A stretch of DNA of 64,000 nt, taken from Paenibacillus sp. FSL H8-0079. GTDB lineage: Bacteria; Bacillota; Bacilli; Paenibacillales; Paenibacillaceae. The position numbers were made by a program, and so were the translations under genes. The first letter of the stretch is position 1; every line of letters starts with the position of its first letter. Under the pieces are notes generated by a model. The model was not told the origin of the DNA, made no database searches, and was given only the letters and a program-made list of their open reading frames with translations. The stretch lies in assembly GCF_037991315.1 (NCBI RefSeq), contig NZ_CP150300.1, forward strand, positions 1,364,001 to 1,428,000, read 5' to 3'. Of this stretch, positions 17,531 through 26,825 are shown piece after piece.

Positions 17531-18805
17531 TTACTCTTCACTACCATTTTCTTTCGCCCAGATATTCAGTAATTTATCGGATGGAAGCAGGAACGTGAAG
17601 ATCCCGAGCAGGGGCAGGAAGCTGCACATCTGCATCACCGGTGATACACCGAAGACATCAATCCAGTTACCCAGAACAAGTGCGCCCAGACCTCCCATAC
17701 CAAATGCCAGACCTGTGATCAGGCCCGAGACCGTTCCGATTTTGCCTGGAATCAGCATTTGGGCGTATACAACCGTAACCGAAAAGCTGGATAACATGAT
17801 AAAACCAATAATGGTTAGCAGTACGCCTGTCCAGAACAGGTTCGCATAAGGCAACATCAGCGCCAGAGGAGCAGCTCCGGCCATGGACAGGAAGATCAGG
17901 TTACGTTTGCCGAATCGATCCGCCAAGGGGCCTCCGAAGAACGTACCCAGTGCTCCGGCAGCCAGGAACAAGAAGATATAGATCTGCGCGTCCTCTGTGG
18001 ACAATCCAAAGGTATCTTTCAGATTAAACGCATAGAAGCTGCCGATGGAAGCGATATACCAGGAACGAACAAAGACGAGCAAGATCAATAGTGTAATGGC
18101 GGCAGTAATCTTTTTACGTAAAGCAGGATTGGGTGCACGACGGGCAGCAGCCTGTCTACGCAGGTATCCTCCCGATTGCAGCATGCGTCCATACCAACGG
18201 GCTATGTAGATCTGAACTGCAATCCCCATGGCAGCAATGCCTGTAAATCCAATGGCACCGAACAGTCCAAACGGGATAAAGATCCAGCGTGTAAGCAATG
18301 GGGCAAGGGATTGTCCGGCGTTACCTCCGACCTGAAAGATGGATTGTGCCAGCCCACGGCGCTGACCAGCAGCCATATGCGATACCCGTGAACCTTCTGG
18401 ATGGAAAGCTGCGGAACCCAGACCCACAAAAATAACGGAGATGAGCACAGCCATATAACTGTCAGCGAAGGCCAACAGCAACATGCCGGTAAATGTAAAA
18501 CCCATGCCTATGGGCAGAATGGATGGCGTCGGTTTTTTATCTGCAAACCAGCCTACGACAGGCTGCATAATGGATGCGGTAAAGTTAATAGCAAATGAGA
18601 TCCATCCGATCTGAGTATACGTGAGGTGCATGGAATCTTTTAGAATCGGAAAAATGGCTGGAATAACTGACTGGATCGAATCATTGAAGAGATGAACCAG
18701 ACTGATGGCAATAAGTATCCGGTAAACAGTGCTTTGGGCATCCGATCCGGGTGGGGCTTTCGAACGCGCTGCGGCGTCCTTGGTTAATGTGGATTGAGTA
18801 GACAT
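17531..18805 (-). CDS. MFS transporter, fosmidomycin-resistance (Fsr) type
   Basis: 424 residues with about twelve membrane segments. LVHLFNDSIQSVIPAIFPIL in the first helix and the HPEGSRVSHMA motif in the fourth to fifth helix region are typical of Fsr-like pumps. GGPLADRFGKRN is the MFS loop motif of the second half. It should expel a toxic compound by proton antiport; the substrate is unknown. AAAGGAG lies 7 nt before the ATG at 18805. Confidence 0.87.
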   Translation of the reverse strand: MSTQSTLTKDAAARSKAPPGSDAQSTVYRILIAISLVHLFNDSIQSVIPAIFPILKDSMHLTYTQIGWISFAINFTASIMQPVVGWFADKKPTPSILPIGMGFTFTGMLLLAFADSYMAVLISVIFVGLGSAAFHPEGSRVSHMAAGQRRGLAQSIFQVGGNAGQSLAPLLTRWIFIPFGLFGAIGFTGIAAMGIAVQIYIARWYGRMLQSGGYLRRQAAARRAPNPALRKKITAAITLLILLVFVRSWYIASIGSFYAFNLKDTFGLSTEDAQIYIFLFLAAGALGTFFGGPLADRFGKRNLIFLSMAGAAPLALMLPYANLFWTGVLLTIIGFIMLSSFSVTVVYAQMLIPGKIGTVSGLITGLAFGMGGLGALVLGNWIDVFGVSPVMQMCSFLPLLGIFTFLLPSDKLLNIWAKENGSEE

Positions 18806-19058
18806 GTACAATTCTCCTTTGGTCGCGGTCACGAGGGATCAGCGCCTGATGTTGTAATATATGCGTGTAAGCATATTGTTACATAATAGGATAGATTGAT
18901 TGGACCGACAAGGGGAACAAGGGAAAACGTTGTTGAATGCAACTCTATTTCTGAGGTGGTTATTTATAGCATTACATTTACAAAACAAACATATTACTTT
19001 AGCATCTACTGTAAGAAGACTCATATTTATGTGTAATAAGGATAGAGGAGGAATGGAT
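18806..19058. other. Divergent spacer without a gene
   Basis: This spacer lies between the MFS gene and the small membrane-protein gene. It is AT-rich, with no clear hairpin or RNA. Both promoters must be here. Confidence 0.4.
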
Positions 19059-19271
19059 GTGAAATCCTTATCACCTTATGAATCCGCCAAACGTGAGTTA
19101 GTGATGACTATTTTGTATATGGCTGTAATAACGTTTCAGGCTATCTATGTTGCACCGAAATCTCCATCTGTTGCTATCGTCATATTTATCATTTTTCAAT
19201 CGATTGGTGTGCTGATGTTGCGACATTACATTAAAAAAGTCAAAGAACTAAAGGAAGATCAATCTACTTGA
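19059..19271 (+). CDS. Small two-helix membrane protein, unknown function
   Basis: 70 residues. After a short basic/acidic start (KSLSPYESAKREL) there are two hydrophobic segments (TILYMAVITFQAIYVA and VAIVIFIIFQSIGVLML) and a lysine-rich tail (KKVKELKED). The GTG at 19059 lies 7 nt after GGAGG; the ATG at 19053 lies on top of that site. I do not recognise the family. It has a strong terminator after it and no operon partner. Confidence 0.6.
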   Translation: MKSLSPYESAKRELVMTILYMAVITFQAIYVAPKSPSVAIVIFIIFQSIGVLMLRHYIKKVKELKEDQST

Positions 19272-19332
19272 GTTTCAATGCGATCCCATTGTATCGAGAG
19301 ATTGAGGTTCTACGGGTTTAAACTAAACAAAG

Positions 19333-19374
19333 AAAAAGCCGGACTTCTTCAGATTTTGAAGAGTTCGGCTTTTC
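19333..19374. terminator. Intrinsic terminator
   Basis: AAAAGCCG...CGGCTTTT, with an extended GACTTCTTCA / TGAAGAGTT inner stem, lies between convergent genes (the small membrane protein and queF) and is usable from both sides. Confidence 0.8.
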
Positions 19375-19418
19375 TGTGTCCTATAATTTATTATAGCAGA
19401 GTTGATTTACCCGCCAGT

Positions 19419-19910
19419 TTAACGATTATCAATCGTCTCCGGGTACATATCATGATTCATCATGCGGTGGTCGGCCATCTGTTCGTATTTCGTTCCCGGC
19501 TTACCATAGTTCGTATAAGGGTCAATGGAGATGCCGCCGCGCGGTGTGAATTTGCCCCATACTTCAATGAAGCGCGGGTCCATCAGCTTGATCAGGTCGT
19601 TCATGATGATATTCACACAATCCTCGTGGAAATCACCATGGTTGCGGAAGCTGAACAAGTACAGCTTGAGCGATTTGCTCTCCACCATTTTCACATCAGG
19701 AATGTAGCTGATATAGATCGTCGCAAAGTCCGGCTGACCCGTAATCGGGCACAGGCTAGTGAACTCCGGACAGTTGAATTTTACAAAATAATCGCGGTAC
19801 GGATGCTTGTTATCAAAGTTCTCCAAGATTCCCGGATCATATTCAAACGTATATTTAACGTTCTGGTTGCCCAGCAACGTCACATCTTGCATCTCTTCAG
19901 GTTGTCTCAT
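19419..19910 (-). CDS. queF: NADPH-dependent 7-cyano-7-deazaguanine (preQ0) reductase
   Basis: 163 residues. It reduces preQ0 to preQ1, the last step before insertion into tRNA. The QueF motif [20 protein letters not shown], the catalytic Cys in [13 protein letters not shown] and the C-terminal [16 protein letters not shown] are all present. The length matches the short unimodular type. The ATG at 19910 is preferred, as it aligns with the family start and has AAGGAG 13 nt upstream; a TTG at 19973 has no site. It lies 140 bp downstream of queE on the same strand, probably in the preQ1-controlled operon. Confidence 0.95.
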   Translation of the reverse strand: MRQPEEMQDVTLLGNQNVKYTFEYDPGILENFDNKHPYRDYFVKFNCPEFTSLCPITGQPDFATIYISYIPDVKMVESKSLKLYLFSFRNHGDFHEDCVNIIMNDLIKLMDPRFIEVWGKFTPRGGISIDPYTNYGKPGTKYEQMADHRMMNHDMYPETIDNR

Positions 19911-20051
19911 CGGTTCGTAAACGCTCCTTGTTTCCGTCAAAGCCAAAGCCTCGCGGTATATATGAATAGGCAATTTTTTTGCCTGTTGAATTCTTTTATT
20001 TTCTAAGGACGTGTTGTCCTCATCCTTACATCATGCCGCCCATTCCACCCA

Positions 20052-20825
20052 TCAAACGCCGCGTTTGTTGCCCCATACCAGCGTATGAAGCTGTGGAAGC
20101 ACACGAACATCATTCAGGTCATCGGAGGCACTGACTTGGTCGATCAGCCACTCATAACGAGCAAGCAGCGAGGACGCCAGATCTGGCGTATCAGCGGAAG
20201 TCACATCCGGGTTCCCGGTTTGTAAAAATAAATCCGTGCCCGGATACCGTGCATGTACACGACGGGCGTAGTCCAGGTCTGTCTCATCGAAGATCACGAT
20301 CTTCAGACTGTGACTTCGTTCTACCGATCCAGCGGCCAGCCGTTCGATCAGATCATCCAGCACGGCCCAATCGGTGTCCATGCCGGAGCTTGGTGGCTTG
20401 GGCGAGACGGTGACTTCGTCAATGTTCGCCAGCCAAGGCTGCCAGCGGGAGCCCTGTGTCTCCACCGCAGTGCGGATGCCGTTCTCCCGCAGCAGGGCAA
20501 CCAATCCGCCCAGCGAAGCGAGCAGGGCGGGATTACCGCCGGAGATGGTGACATGGGAGAAACGGGTGCCGCCAACGCGGCGCAATTCTTCCCATACATC
20601 CTCTGGCGTAATCATTCGAATCTGGTCCTTGCCGCTGCCGTCCCAGGTAAAGGCCGAGTCGCACCAGGAGCAGCGATAATCGCAGCCCGCGGTACGAACA
20701 AACATCGTTTTTTGCCCGATAACCATGCCTTCGCCCTGAACTGTCGGTCCAAAAATCTCCATCACGGGAATACGAGCTTCTTTGCGAGCTCCCGTCTCAT
20801 TCACCTGTTGTGTCACACTACTCAT
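20052..20825 (-). CDS. queE: 7-carboxy-7-deazaguanine synthase (radical SAM)
   Basis: 257 residues. It converts carboxytetrahydropterin to 7-carboxy-7-deazaguanine. The radical-SAM cysteine motif is CDYRCSWCD (CX3CX2C, the form usual in QueE), preceded by FGPTVQGEGMVIGQ, another family mark. HVTISGGNPAL follows as the SAM-binding GGxP-like segment. The ATG at 20825 lies inside the end of queD (8-nt overlap), with GGAGTGG 7 nt upstream, so translation is coupled to queD. Confidence 0.95.
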   Translation of the reverse strand: MSSVTQQVNETGARKEARIPVMEIFGPTVQGEGMVIGQKTMFVRTAGCDYRCSWCDSAFTWDGSGKDQIRMITPEDVWEELRRVGGTRFSHVTISGGNPALLASLGGLVALLRENGIRTAVETQGSRWQPWLANIDEVTVSPKPPSSGMDTDWAVLDDLIERLAAGSVERSHSLKIVIFDETDLDYARRVHARYPGTDLFLQTGNPDVTSADTPDLASSLLARYEWLIDQVSASDDLNDVRVLPQLHTLVWGNKRGV

Positions 20826-21309
20826 CGATCATCCACTCCCGTCTCGCTTCCGCGTAACTGGTTGGTGTCTCGAAGAGTAGGACAAACTCCGTCCGCCCAC
20901 CATCGGTCAGCCCGGCATAAGGCTCCGTCTGGAGCGCATGTTCCATCTGTTCGAACAGCCAAACGACCATATTTTCAGCCGTTGTATTCATTAAAGGAAG
21001 TGTCTCGTTGAGGTACTGATGATCCAGATATCCCTCAATCTGAGTTTTCCATATATCCTTGATATGTCCAAAATCAACCGTCAGCCCGGTTTCACCCGGA
21101 TAACCGCTGATGCCAAAAATAACTTTATACGTATGACCGTGCAAGTTCTTGCACTTGCCTTCATAACAATGTAGATGATGTGCCGCGTCAAAAGTAAACT
21201 CTTTGCTGACGAGCACACGTTTGCGGTGATAGCGCAGCTGGGTGGGCAGAATATCTTCTCCGATGCGTTGCAAATGCTCTACAATACGGAACGTTCCGGG
21301 TTCTCTCAT
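20818..21309 (-). CDS. queD: 6-carboxy-tetrahydropterin synthase
   Basis: 163 residues. It makes carboxytetrahydropterin from dihydroneopterin triphosphate. The zinc-binding histidines are seen in [20 protein letters not shown], with the active-site Cys inside that stretch; LDHQYLNE is the other family segment. The ATG overlaps the queC stop by 4 nt. An N-terminal extension of ~30 residues precedes the usual start near [13 protein letters not shown]; a later internal start is possible but has no better ribosome site. Confidence 0.93.
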   Translation of the reverse strand: MREPGTFRIVEHLQRIGEDILPTQLRYHRKRVLVSKEFTFDAAHHLHCYEGKCKNLHGHTYKVIFGISGYPGETGLTVDFGHIKDIWKTQIEGYLDHQYLNETLPLMNTTAENMVVWLFEQMEHALQTEPYAGLTDGGRTEFVLLFETPTSYAEARREWMIDE

Positions 21310-21989
21310 CGCACATCCGCTCCCGCAGATTCAGCAGCAGTACGCTGTTGCACATAGCGATCCAGTCCGGCTTTGCGCAGTTTGCAAGCAGGGCATTCTC
21401 CGCATCCATCGCCGATCACGCCGTTATAGCAGGTTAAGGTACGCTCGCGCACATAATCAAAGGCACCGAGATCATCGGCCATCTTCCACGTTTGGGCTTT
21501 ATCCAGCCACATGAGCGGGGTATGAATGACAAATGGATAGTCCATCGACAGGTTAAGGGTCACATTCATCGATTTCACAAATGAATCCCGGCAATCCGGA
21601 TATCCGCTGAAATCCGTCTCACATACACCTGTAACCAGGTGGCGTGCTCCTTTTTGCTTTGCCATAATGGCTGCAAAACTGAGGAACAGCAGATTCCGTC
21701 CATCCACAAAGGTACTCGGCAGTTCGCCTTCTTCATGGGTAATCTCCACATCTGTGCGAGTGAGTGCATTGGGTGCAAGCTGGTTTAACAGGCTCATATC
21801 CAGTACCGTTTGCTGTACGCCCAGATCACGTGCGATATCCGCTGCGCATTCAATCTCCAACTTGTGACGCTGACCATAATCAAACGTAACGACCTCGACT
21901 TCGGCAAACTGTTGCTTGGCCCAGAACAGACACGTGGTACTATCCTGACCGCCGCTGAATACAACGACTGCTTTTTCTTCGTTCAACAT
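21306..21989 (-). CDS. queC: 7-cyano-7-deazaguanine synthase
   Basis: 227 residues. This ATP-dependent enzyme turns carboxydeazaguanine into preQ0. The PP-loop [13 protein letters not shown] is at the N-terminus, and the zinc cysteines are in [19 protein letters not shown] at the C-terminus. The ATG at 21989 has GGAGAGG 8 nt upstream; the longer frame from 22088 is leader RNA. It is the first gene of queC-queD-queE(-queF), all on the minus strand with overlapping ends, under a preQ1 riboswitch. Confidence 0.95.
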   Translation of the reverse strand: MLNEEKAVVVFSGGQDSTTCLFWAKQQFAEVEVVTFDYGQRHKLEIECAADIARDLGVQQTVLDMSLLNQLAPNALTRTDVEITHEEGELPSTFVDGRNLLFLSFAAIMAKQKGARHLVTGVCETDFSGYPDCRDSFVKSMNVTLNLSMDYPFVIHTPLMWLDKAQTWKMADDLGAFDYVRERTLTCYNGVIGDGCGECPACKLRKAGLDRYVQQRTAAESAGADVR

Positions 21990-22079
21990 AAAAAAACCTC
22001 TCCATCTTCTTGAGATCAAACCATGCACGTATGCATAGAGTGTCGGAAGAACAGAGAAGTTCATGAACTGGCATCCATC

Positions 22080-22175
22080 AAAAAACACACCTTCTCGATA
22101 ACCGCTTCAAAAAAAGCAGGCATGAGTAAGTGTCCTTAGTTTTTTACGTACATTCCGTTAAGCAACGTGTACGCA
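22080..22175 (-). promoter_or_regulatory. preQ1-I riboswitch with terminator platform, controlling queCDE(F)
   Basis: On the minus strand, a CGTACA / TGTACG stem (22174-22169 with 22151-22146) encloses a 15-nt loop. It is followed by the class-I signature AAAAAACTAAGG (22145-22134), whose TAAG can pair with CTTA of the loop as the pseudoknot. Directly after it ACACTTACTC pairs with GAGAAGGTGT (9 of 10) and a T-run follows, making a terminator whose 5' arm starts at the aptamer tail. preQ1 binding should stop transcription before queC. Family assignment is by consensus memory. Confidence 0.75.
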
Positions 22176-22260
22176 AGACTTATACTGACCATCAGATGGT
22201 CAAGTCTTATAGAGGGAGTTCGCGAACCTCTCCCATGCCGTAGGCATGGATTTTCTTCTT
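22176..22260 (-). ncRNA. Extra hairpins in the que leader, upstream of the preQ1 aptamer
   Basis: Three stems precede the aptamer on the minus strand: CCATGCC...GGCATGG (22250-22234), GGGAG...CTCCC with an inner GTTCGCGAAC palindrome (22234-22214), and AAGACTT...AAGTCTT enclosing GACCATC...GATGGTC (~22208-22175). The middle one also reads AGAGGTTC...CCCTCTATAA, close to the 5' part of other preQ1-I aptamers, so a degenerate second aptamer is possible. Confidence 0.5.
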
Positions 22261-22353
22261 CAATTGTCTGAACCATTATAACATGAAACCGCGTGGTGAC
22301 CACCCCACCTGAGCATAGTGGCAGCTGGTCACACTGCCCCATCATGTAACAGC

Positions 22354-23058
22354 TTATTTGATAAGTACATTACCGAAAGGAATAACTTCTTTCAGAATTC
22401 GTTTGAACAGTCCCTCATCGTTGAGATCCTGTTCCAAGCGGTGATTCTCACGCCCTGCCTGAAAGAGTACTGAGCCATGTCCCGTCATCTTCCAATGATA
22501 GTTCATATGCTGACTGGCAAGGTTGTTACCATAAACGGTTAGTTCCAGATGTGCATTTTCGGGATAGGCAATAATGCTGCCAGCATCTACATAAAGCGGG
22601 GCAGTCGGATGCAGTTCCTGCTGGCAGACCTGACCTTGGGTTAGCAATCCGATTTTGCCTTTGCCGGAAAATTTCATTTTCACTGCATCACGGGTGATGA
22701 GCATATTTTTAATTTTCTGAATTTTGGTATGCATGGTTACACCATCAGAGTAGAAGAAGAGGTGGCGGAAGTCATAGAGCAGGTCACTGTCCTCCGTGAG
22801 CTCTACTTCTTTCATGGTGAATCCGGGAGGCAGGGCGGCCACAAATTGGCAAGGTCCGGTAATTTCGGATTTAATCAGCTTTTTTTTGCGATATATGCCC
22901 GTGATATTCATGAATTTATCATTGCGACTACCACTTGGACCGCGGAAGGCCACAATTTGCTGCGGATGCAAAATATGAAGGCGGTCATCTTTAATCAGCG
23001 AGAATGTGACGACTTGTCCAGCTCCGCCTGCTTCAGCGTTGTTCAGGTGTATGTTCAT
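22354..23058 (-). CDS. AIM24-family (DUF124) protein
   Basis: 234 residues, soluble and beta-rich. The pattern KIQKIKNMLITRDAVKMKFSGKG, LYVDAGSIIAYPENA and VLFQAGRENHR marks the AIM24/TIGR00266 family, a widespread double-psi or jelly-roll-like fold of unknown function. AGGAG lies 7 nt before the ATG. The coiled-coil membrane-protein gene at 23077-23532 is upstream on the same strand with only an 18-bp gap, so the two are probably cotranscribed. Confidence 0.82.
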   Translation of the reverse strand: MNIHLNNAEAGGAGQVVTFSLIKDDRLHILHPQQIVAFRGPSGSRNDKFMNITGIYRKKKLIKSEITGPCQFVAALPPGFTMKEVELTEDSDLLYDFRHLFFYSDGVTMHTKIQKIKNMLITRDAVKMKFSGKGKIGLLTQGQVCQQELHPTAPLYVDAGSIIAYPENAHLELTVYGNNLASQHMNYHWKMTGHGSVLFQAGRENHRLEQDLNDEGLFKRILKEVIPFGNVLIK

Positions 23059-23076
23059 GCAGTTGCTCCTGTTCTT

Positions 23077-23532
23077 TTATACTCGGCCCGAACGGCGACG
23101 CATTCCCCAGCGCATCACACGAATCAGAATAAAGTAACCTAATATGAGAGAAACGACAGTGATGATCATCGTCTGAATTCGTTTGGTGGTAGCTGCTTTG
23201 GCATTCTGGTCATCCTGCAATTTACTTACCATCTCAGTAAGTTTCTGGTTCTGAGCCAGTAGCTGTTCGTTCTGGGTCTTGAATGCTTCGACATTAGCCT
23301 GGGCTTGTCCCAACTGGGCGGACGTTTGATTTAGTTGCTCCATCGTTTGCTTATAGCTTTCCTGCAGAGCGTTCACTTCTCCGGGCAGTTCGGAGACTCG
23401 CTCCCATCCGCTGTATATATCCGTGAAAATATTGGCACTGGCTGCACTTACTGTGGAAGCTATTGAAACGGTAAATAGAATGCATGTGGTGAATAACACC
23501 CGAATGAAATAACCCTGAATGGATTTTGGCAT
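23077..23532 (-). CDS. Exported coiled-coil protein with C-terminal membrane anchor
   Basis: 151 residues. A signal-like segment (FIRVLFTTCILFTVSIAS) is followed by a long Gln/Leu coiled coil (~48-112, for example QTMEQLNQTSAQLGQAQANV) and one membrane helix (MIITVVSLILGYFILIRVM) before a short RRR-rich cytoplasmic tail. This puts the coiled coil outside the cell. The ATG at 23532 has AAAGAGG 8 nt upstream. I recognise no family. It is 18 bp upstream of the AIM24 gene, its likely operon partner. Confidence 0.65.
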   Translation of the reverse strand: MPKSIQGYFIRVLFTTCILFTVSIASTVSAASANIFTDIYSGWERVSELPGEVNALQESYKQTMEQLNQTSAQLGQAQANVEAFKTQNEQLLAQNQKLTEMVSKLQDDQNAKAATTKRIQTMIITVVSLILGYFILIRVMRWGMRRRSGRV

Positions 23533-23541
23533 TGTTAACAC

Positions 23542-23862
23542 CTCTTTCTTCGGTAAATAATATAGATCGCCGAATTCGTCGTCTATTGTTGAAATACGCT
23601 CTTACATTATACGTCAAAACCGGGACGATGGGTTCAACATGATATCGTTTTATTACCCGAAATATTTAAAATTATTTATAGTAAGAGCTGTTTAGCTTAT
23701 AAAACTGTGGGGTAATAGTACGATAGGCAAGCACACCGGACCGTTCTTACAGATCTTTTACTTCAGTTCCGGGTGCATGCTATTCACAAATACGCAATTT
23801 AATGAACGATACTAATATATCCGATTGAATATAAGATCGTGAACATGAAGGAGTAGAAACAT
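23542..23862. other. Gene-less spacer (321 bp) with one long-range inverted repeat
   Basis: This lies between the divergent coiled-coil gene and the small stalk-like gene. GCACACCGGA (~23730) and TCCGGGTGC (~23767) can pair across ~30 nt. The rest is AT-rich, and I see no known RNA family. Confidence 0.4.
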
Positions 23863-24030
23863 ATGTATACAGCAGATCAGAACACATCAACCAAAACCAT
23901 TATGATCACTGTTAACGGAGAGCCAGTGGGACGGAAGCTGGTCATTGACAGTGTCACCTATGCTCCGGTAACCGAAGCAGATGGTACACATTTTTTACAC
24001 AAAATGGGAATCGATCATCCTACGGTTTAA
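23863..24030 (+). CDS. Small 55-residue protein resembling a single copper-amine-oxidase 'stalk' repeat
   Basis: ATG at 23863 with GAAGGAG 10 nt upstream, stop TAA at 24028-24030. The core ITVNGEPVG...VIDSVTYAPVTE has the VNG...Y-P-V pattern of the stalk (Cu_amine_oxidN1-like) repeats common in Paenibacillus surface proteins, but the protein has no signal peptide and only one unit. A clean terminator follows 30 bp later, so it is a separate short gene. Its function is unknown. Confidence 0.6.
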   Translation: MYTADQNTSTKTIMITVNGEPVGRKLVIDSVTYAPVTEADGTHFLHKMGIDHPTV

Positions 24031-24060
24031 TTTAGGCCTTGTCATAGAGAAGTGATTGAA

Positions 24061-24086
24061 AAGCTTGGCATAACGCCAGGCTTTTT
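24061..24086 (+). terminator. Intrinsic terminator
   Basis: AAGCTTGGC, ATAAC and GCCAGGCTT, then a T-run. It follows the 55-residue gene. Confidence 0.8.
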
Positions 24087-24237
24087 CGTCGTTTATTGTC
24101 GTATTGAGACGGATTTAGGGGTATAAAACTAATATATTGGAAAAATTTAATACGAACATGCGTTCCGTGACAATATAGTGTCCATTCACCCTGATAACTT
24201 AGAAGATAATACATATAAATCGGGGGAGAGACTACCA

Positions 24238-24942
24238 GTGAACTCAGTCTTTGAAGTATCTTATTCGTGGAATAAAGAGGCCATACCGACAGGGGGAGCC
24301 GACCCCGTATATATGATGGTAGAGTGGCGTAACGGTGCCCCTGCCAAAAGACTTAGGAAAATAGCACCCAAAATTGTATCAAGAGATTTGGAACTTTTGC
24401 TCAAACCGGAATTTGGAGTACAGCTAAAAGGCATTTATGGATGTCGTTCCAAAGAAACGGATATTGGCTGGTTACTGAGGCTTGGCGATATGTACAAGGG
24501 GGAAAGCAAACAAATTTTGCTTGAATTCGTCATGGGACCCCGTGTATCTGGAAAAGCAGCCGTATGTTCAGCCTACTGGAGCACAAGGAAGTTGAAACAA
24601 AGTCAACGCGTATTGTTACGAAGAGAACAGCTGTATATTCAATACACCAGTCATCTCGGCATGCTGCGACAGCCGGAAGATCCAAAGGTAGAGAAGACGA
24701 TCAAATTAAGTGAAACCGTACCGCTGATCAAACAAGCCCTGCGCGCTTATGAAAGAGGCCGGGTTCAAGAGGGAAGCAATATGTTGCGTCGTCATGCCGA
24801 TGCGCTGTTAATTGAAGCTGCGAGGAAGCAGGATCTGGATTATTACGCGGAAGCCGAGATCATTGAAAAGCTTCGTTATCACTATGAGATCACGTTTACA
24901 ACCGGATATCATGATCGTAAAAAAAAGATATTAGGCGAATAG
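24238..24942 (+). CDS. Conserved-looking protein of unknown function
   Basis: About 234 residues, soluble. The GTG at 24238 has GGGGGAGAG 7 nt upstream; the in-frame GTG at 24178 lacks a site. The N-terminal half is beta-rich (FEVSYSWNKEA, LLLKPEFGVQLKGIYG, ILLEFVMGP). The C-terminal half is helical with TVPLIKQALRAYERGRVQEG and YYAEAEIIEKLRYHYE. This arrangement resembles the part that follows the VWA domain in some bacterial VWA proteins, but no VWA domain is present. I do not assign a function. Confidence 0.6.
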   Translation: MNSVFEVSYSWNKEAIPTGGADPVYMMVEWRNGAPAKRLRKIAPKIVSRDLELLLKPEFGVQLKGIYGCRSKETDIGWLLRLGDMYKGESKQILLEFVMGPRVSGKAAVCSAYWSTRKLKQSQRVLLRREQLYIQYTSHLGMLRQPEDPKVEKTIKLSETVPLIKQALRAYERGRVQEGSNMLRRHADALLIEAARKQDLDYYAEAEIIEKLRYHYEITFTTGYHDRKKKILGE

Positions 24943-25100
24943 GGTTGATTTCAGATGGTAACGGTATAGAGAGAACGAGTCTACATATATTTTGAAGGTG
25001 AAGTTTAGGAGAAGGTCGAATGTATGTATCAATATCATATTAAACAATGGATGGAGTTGTATCAAATTTATTGAAACAACATCGTGGAGGGTCCGGCAAA

Positions 25101-26072
25101 ATGACAGACCGACTAATCCGATTAATGCGCATTATAACGCTGGTGCAGGCCAAGCCTGGTATTTTGGCACGTGAGCTCGCCCAGCGATGCGAGACGACGG
25201 AAAGGACGATATACCGCGATATGGAGGCCCTCAGTGCAATGCATATCCCAATCGCCAATATGGGACACGGGCAAGGGTACATGTTCATCAGCCATTTTGC
25301 CATGTATCCGCTAAATTGGTCTGATGAAGAAGCCCAAGCTTTCATGCATCTTGCTGAAGTTATGGAGAACATTCGTCCTTTGCTGAAACCTGCTTTTGAG
25401 AGCGCTTATGAGAAAGTGGTTGCTTCGAGTCAGAAAAACAAAACAGAACGAGTGGAATGGTCGGAGCAGATTAGTGGGTTGTTTAGAATGGGGTTGCCTG
25501 CATGGCAAAATGAGAGCAACGATCTACAGAATCAATCCCTGATTACTTTGCTTCAGGCTGGCATTTCACAGAACACCATTGAAGGGGAGTATCTGTCTCA
25601 AGGTAAAAAAGGGATCGTACGTATAGATCCTTACTGTCTTATCCCTCGTGAATACAGATTTGAGCTGTTAGCGTATTGTCACCTGTCGGAGAAACTTCGA
25701 ATATTTCAGGTGAGCCGGCTGCAAAAGATACGGATATTGCCACGCACGTTTCGCAAAGAGGATTATCTGATCCAATCGCACTTCCGTATTCCTTGGGCAT
25801 ACGAGGGAAGTACGGAGTGGACAGCGTTCAAAATTCGATTTGCACCCCATGCTGTGGAGCGTGTGATGCAGGAGCAATTCTTTATACGCCCCATCTTGAC
25901 CATAGAGCCAGAAGGTAGCCTGTTATTTGAAGCCATATTAAGTGATGTTGAGGAATTTCTCGTATGGATTTCTAAATATGGACCTGATGCGGAGATCCTT
26001 GAACCTGAGATCTGCCGCATCAAGATGAAAGAACGCCTGAACTGTTGGCAACAAATGTACGATAGAAGTTGA
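25101..26072 (+). CDS. HTH/WYL-domain transcriptional regulator (YafY type), second copy
   Basis: 323 residues. The winged helix (RIITLVQAKPGILARELAQR, then TTERTIYRDMEAL) is followed by a GHGQGYMF hinge, a WYL domain (~150-230, with YCLIPREYRFELLAYCHLSE) and a WCX domain at the C-terminus. The ATG at 25101 follows GGAGG by 10 nt. It is only distantly similar to the YafY-type gene at 6027. The target is unknown. The preceding unknown gene ends ~160 bp upstream, which leaves room for its own promoter. Confidence 0.82.
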   Translation: MTDRLIRLMRIITLVQAKPGILARELAQRCETTERTIYRDMEALSAMHIPIANMGHGQGYMFISHFAMYPLNWSDEEAQAFMHLAEVMENIRPLLKPAFESAYEKVVASSQKNKTERVEWSEQISGLFRMGLPAWQNESNDLQNQSLITLLQAGISQNTIEGEYLSQGKKGIVRIDPYCLIPREYRFELLAYCHLSEKLRIFQVSRLQKIRILPRTFRKEDYLIQSHFRIPWAYEGSTEWTAFKIRFAPHAVERVMQEQFFIRPILTIEPEGSLLFEAILSDVEEFLVWISKYGPDAEILEPEICRIKMKERLNCWQQMYDRS

Positions 26073-26153
26073 GATTTGCATGCAATCTGAATCAAAAACA
26101 CGGATGCTAGAACACAGAAGCTAGAAATCCAATAAATTCCATGCTGTAGACGG

Positions 26154-26825
26154 CTACTCTTTGGTTTTGAAAAGGGTCGCCAGATTGCCAAAAGGTGATT
26201 CTTTCTCTTCATCTTCTGTGGAGCTGGAATAGACGACCTTGGATGCAATGCCCTCATCATCCGCTGCACAGTTGTTTTCCAGCGTGAATCGGTCAAATTG
26301 ATGCATGAACACCTTGGCTGTATTGATGGCATCATCCAATGCGCGGTGCTGGGTACCATCGAATTCGATGCCACAGATTTCAAGAGCCTGCGCGAGTCCG
26401 AGTTGACGGAACTTGCCTTCTTTGCGAACGGTGCGGGACCATTGCTGCTGGAGATCGTTATGATTGGTGATCCAGGCTACATCGAGCTCATGGGTACGAC
26501 AATGAGAGATTAATTTGCTGCGGTCGTCGGGTCCCCAGGAACACATGTAATAGGATTCGGTTCCCATCCAGGCGATGAATTGATTCAGTGCTGCCGGAAA
26601 AAGAGGTGCTGCATCAATATCTTTCTGCGTGATACCTGTAAACTGAATCGTGTCGGTGGACAGAACGGACTTGTTGGAAGGACGAACATACGTATGGAAT
26701 GTATCTGTAACGGTCAATCCATCCGCATTTTCCGTAACTTTGACGGCGCCGATATCGATAATTTCAGAAGAATAGCGAGTATTACGGCTTACTGTGAATT
26801 CAAGATCATATATAATATATGGCAT
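26154..26825 (-). CDS. DEDDh 3'-5' exonuclease (KapD-like)
   Basis: 223 residues. The DEDDh catalytic residues are D7 and E9 in IIYDLEFT, the Asp in SWGPDDRSKL, and His/Asp in QHRALDDAINTAKVF. The order and spacing match the exonuclease family that includes DnaQ-epsilon and the Bacillus KapD protein (named as an inhibitor of the KinA sporulation route). The ~40 residues after the catalytic core are acidic and probably disordered. AAAGGAG lies 8 nt before the ATG at 26825. It is a single gene. Confidence 0.8.
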   Translation of the reverse strand: MPYIIYDLEFTVSRNTRYSSEIIDIGAVKVTENADGLTVTDTFHTYVRPSNKSVLSTDTIQFTGITQKDIDAAPLFPAALNQFIAWMGTESYYMCSWGPDDRSKLISHCRTHELDVAWITNHNDLQQQWSRTVRKEGKFRQLGLAQALEICGIEFDGTQHRALDDAINTAKVFMHQFDRFTLENNCAADDEGIASKVVYSSSTEDEEKESPFGNLATLFKTKE

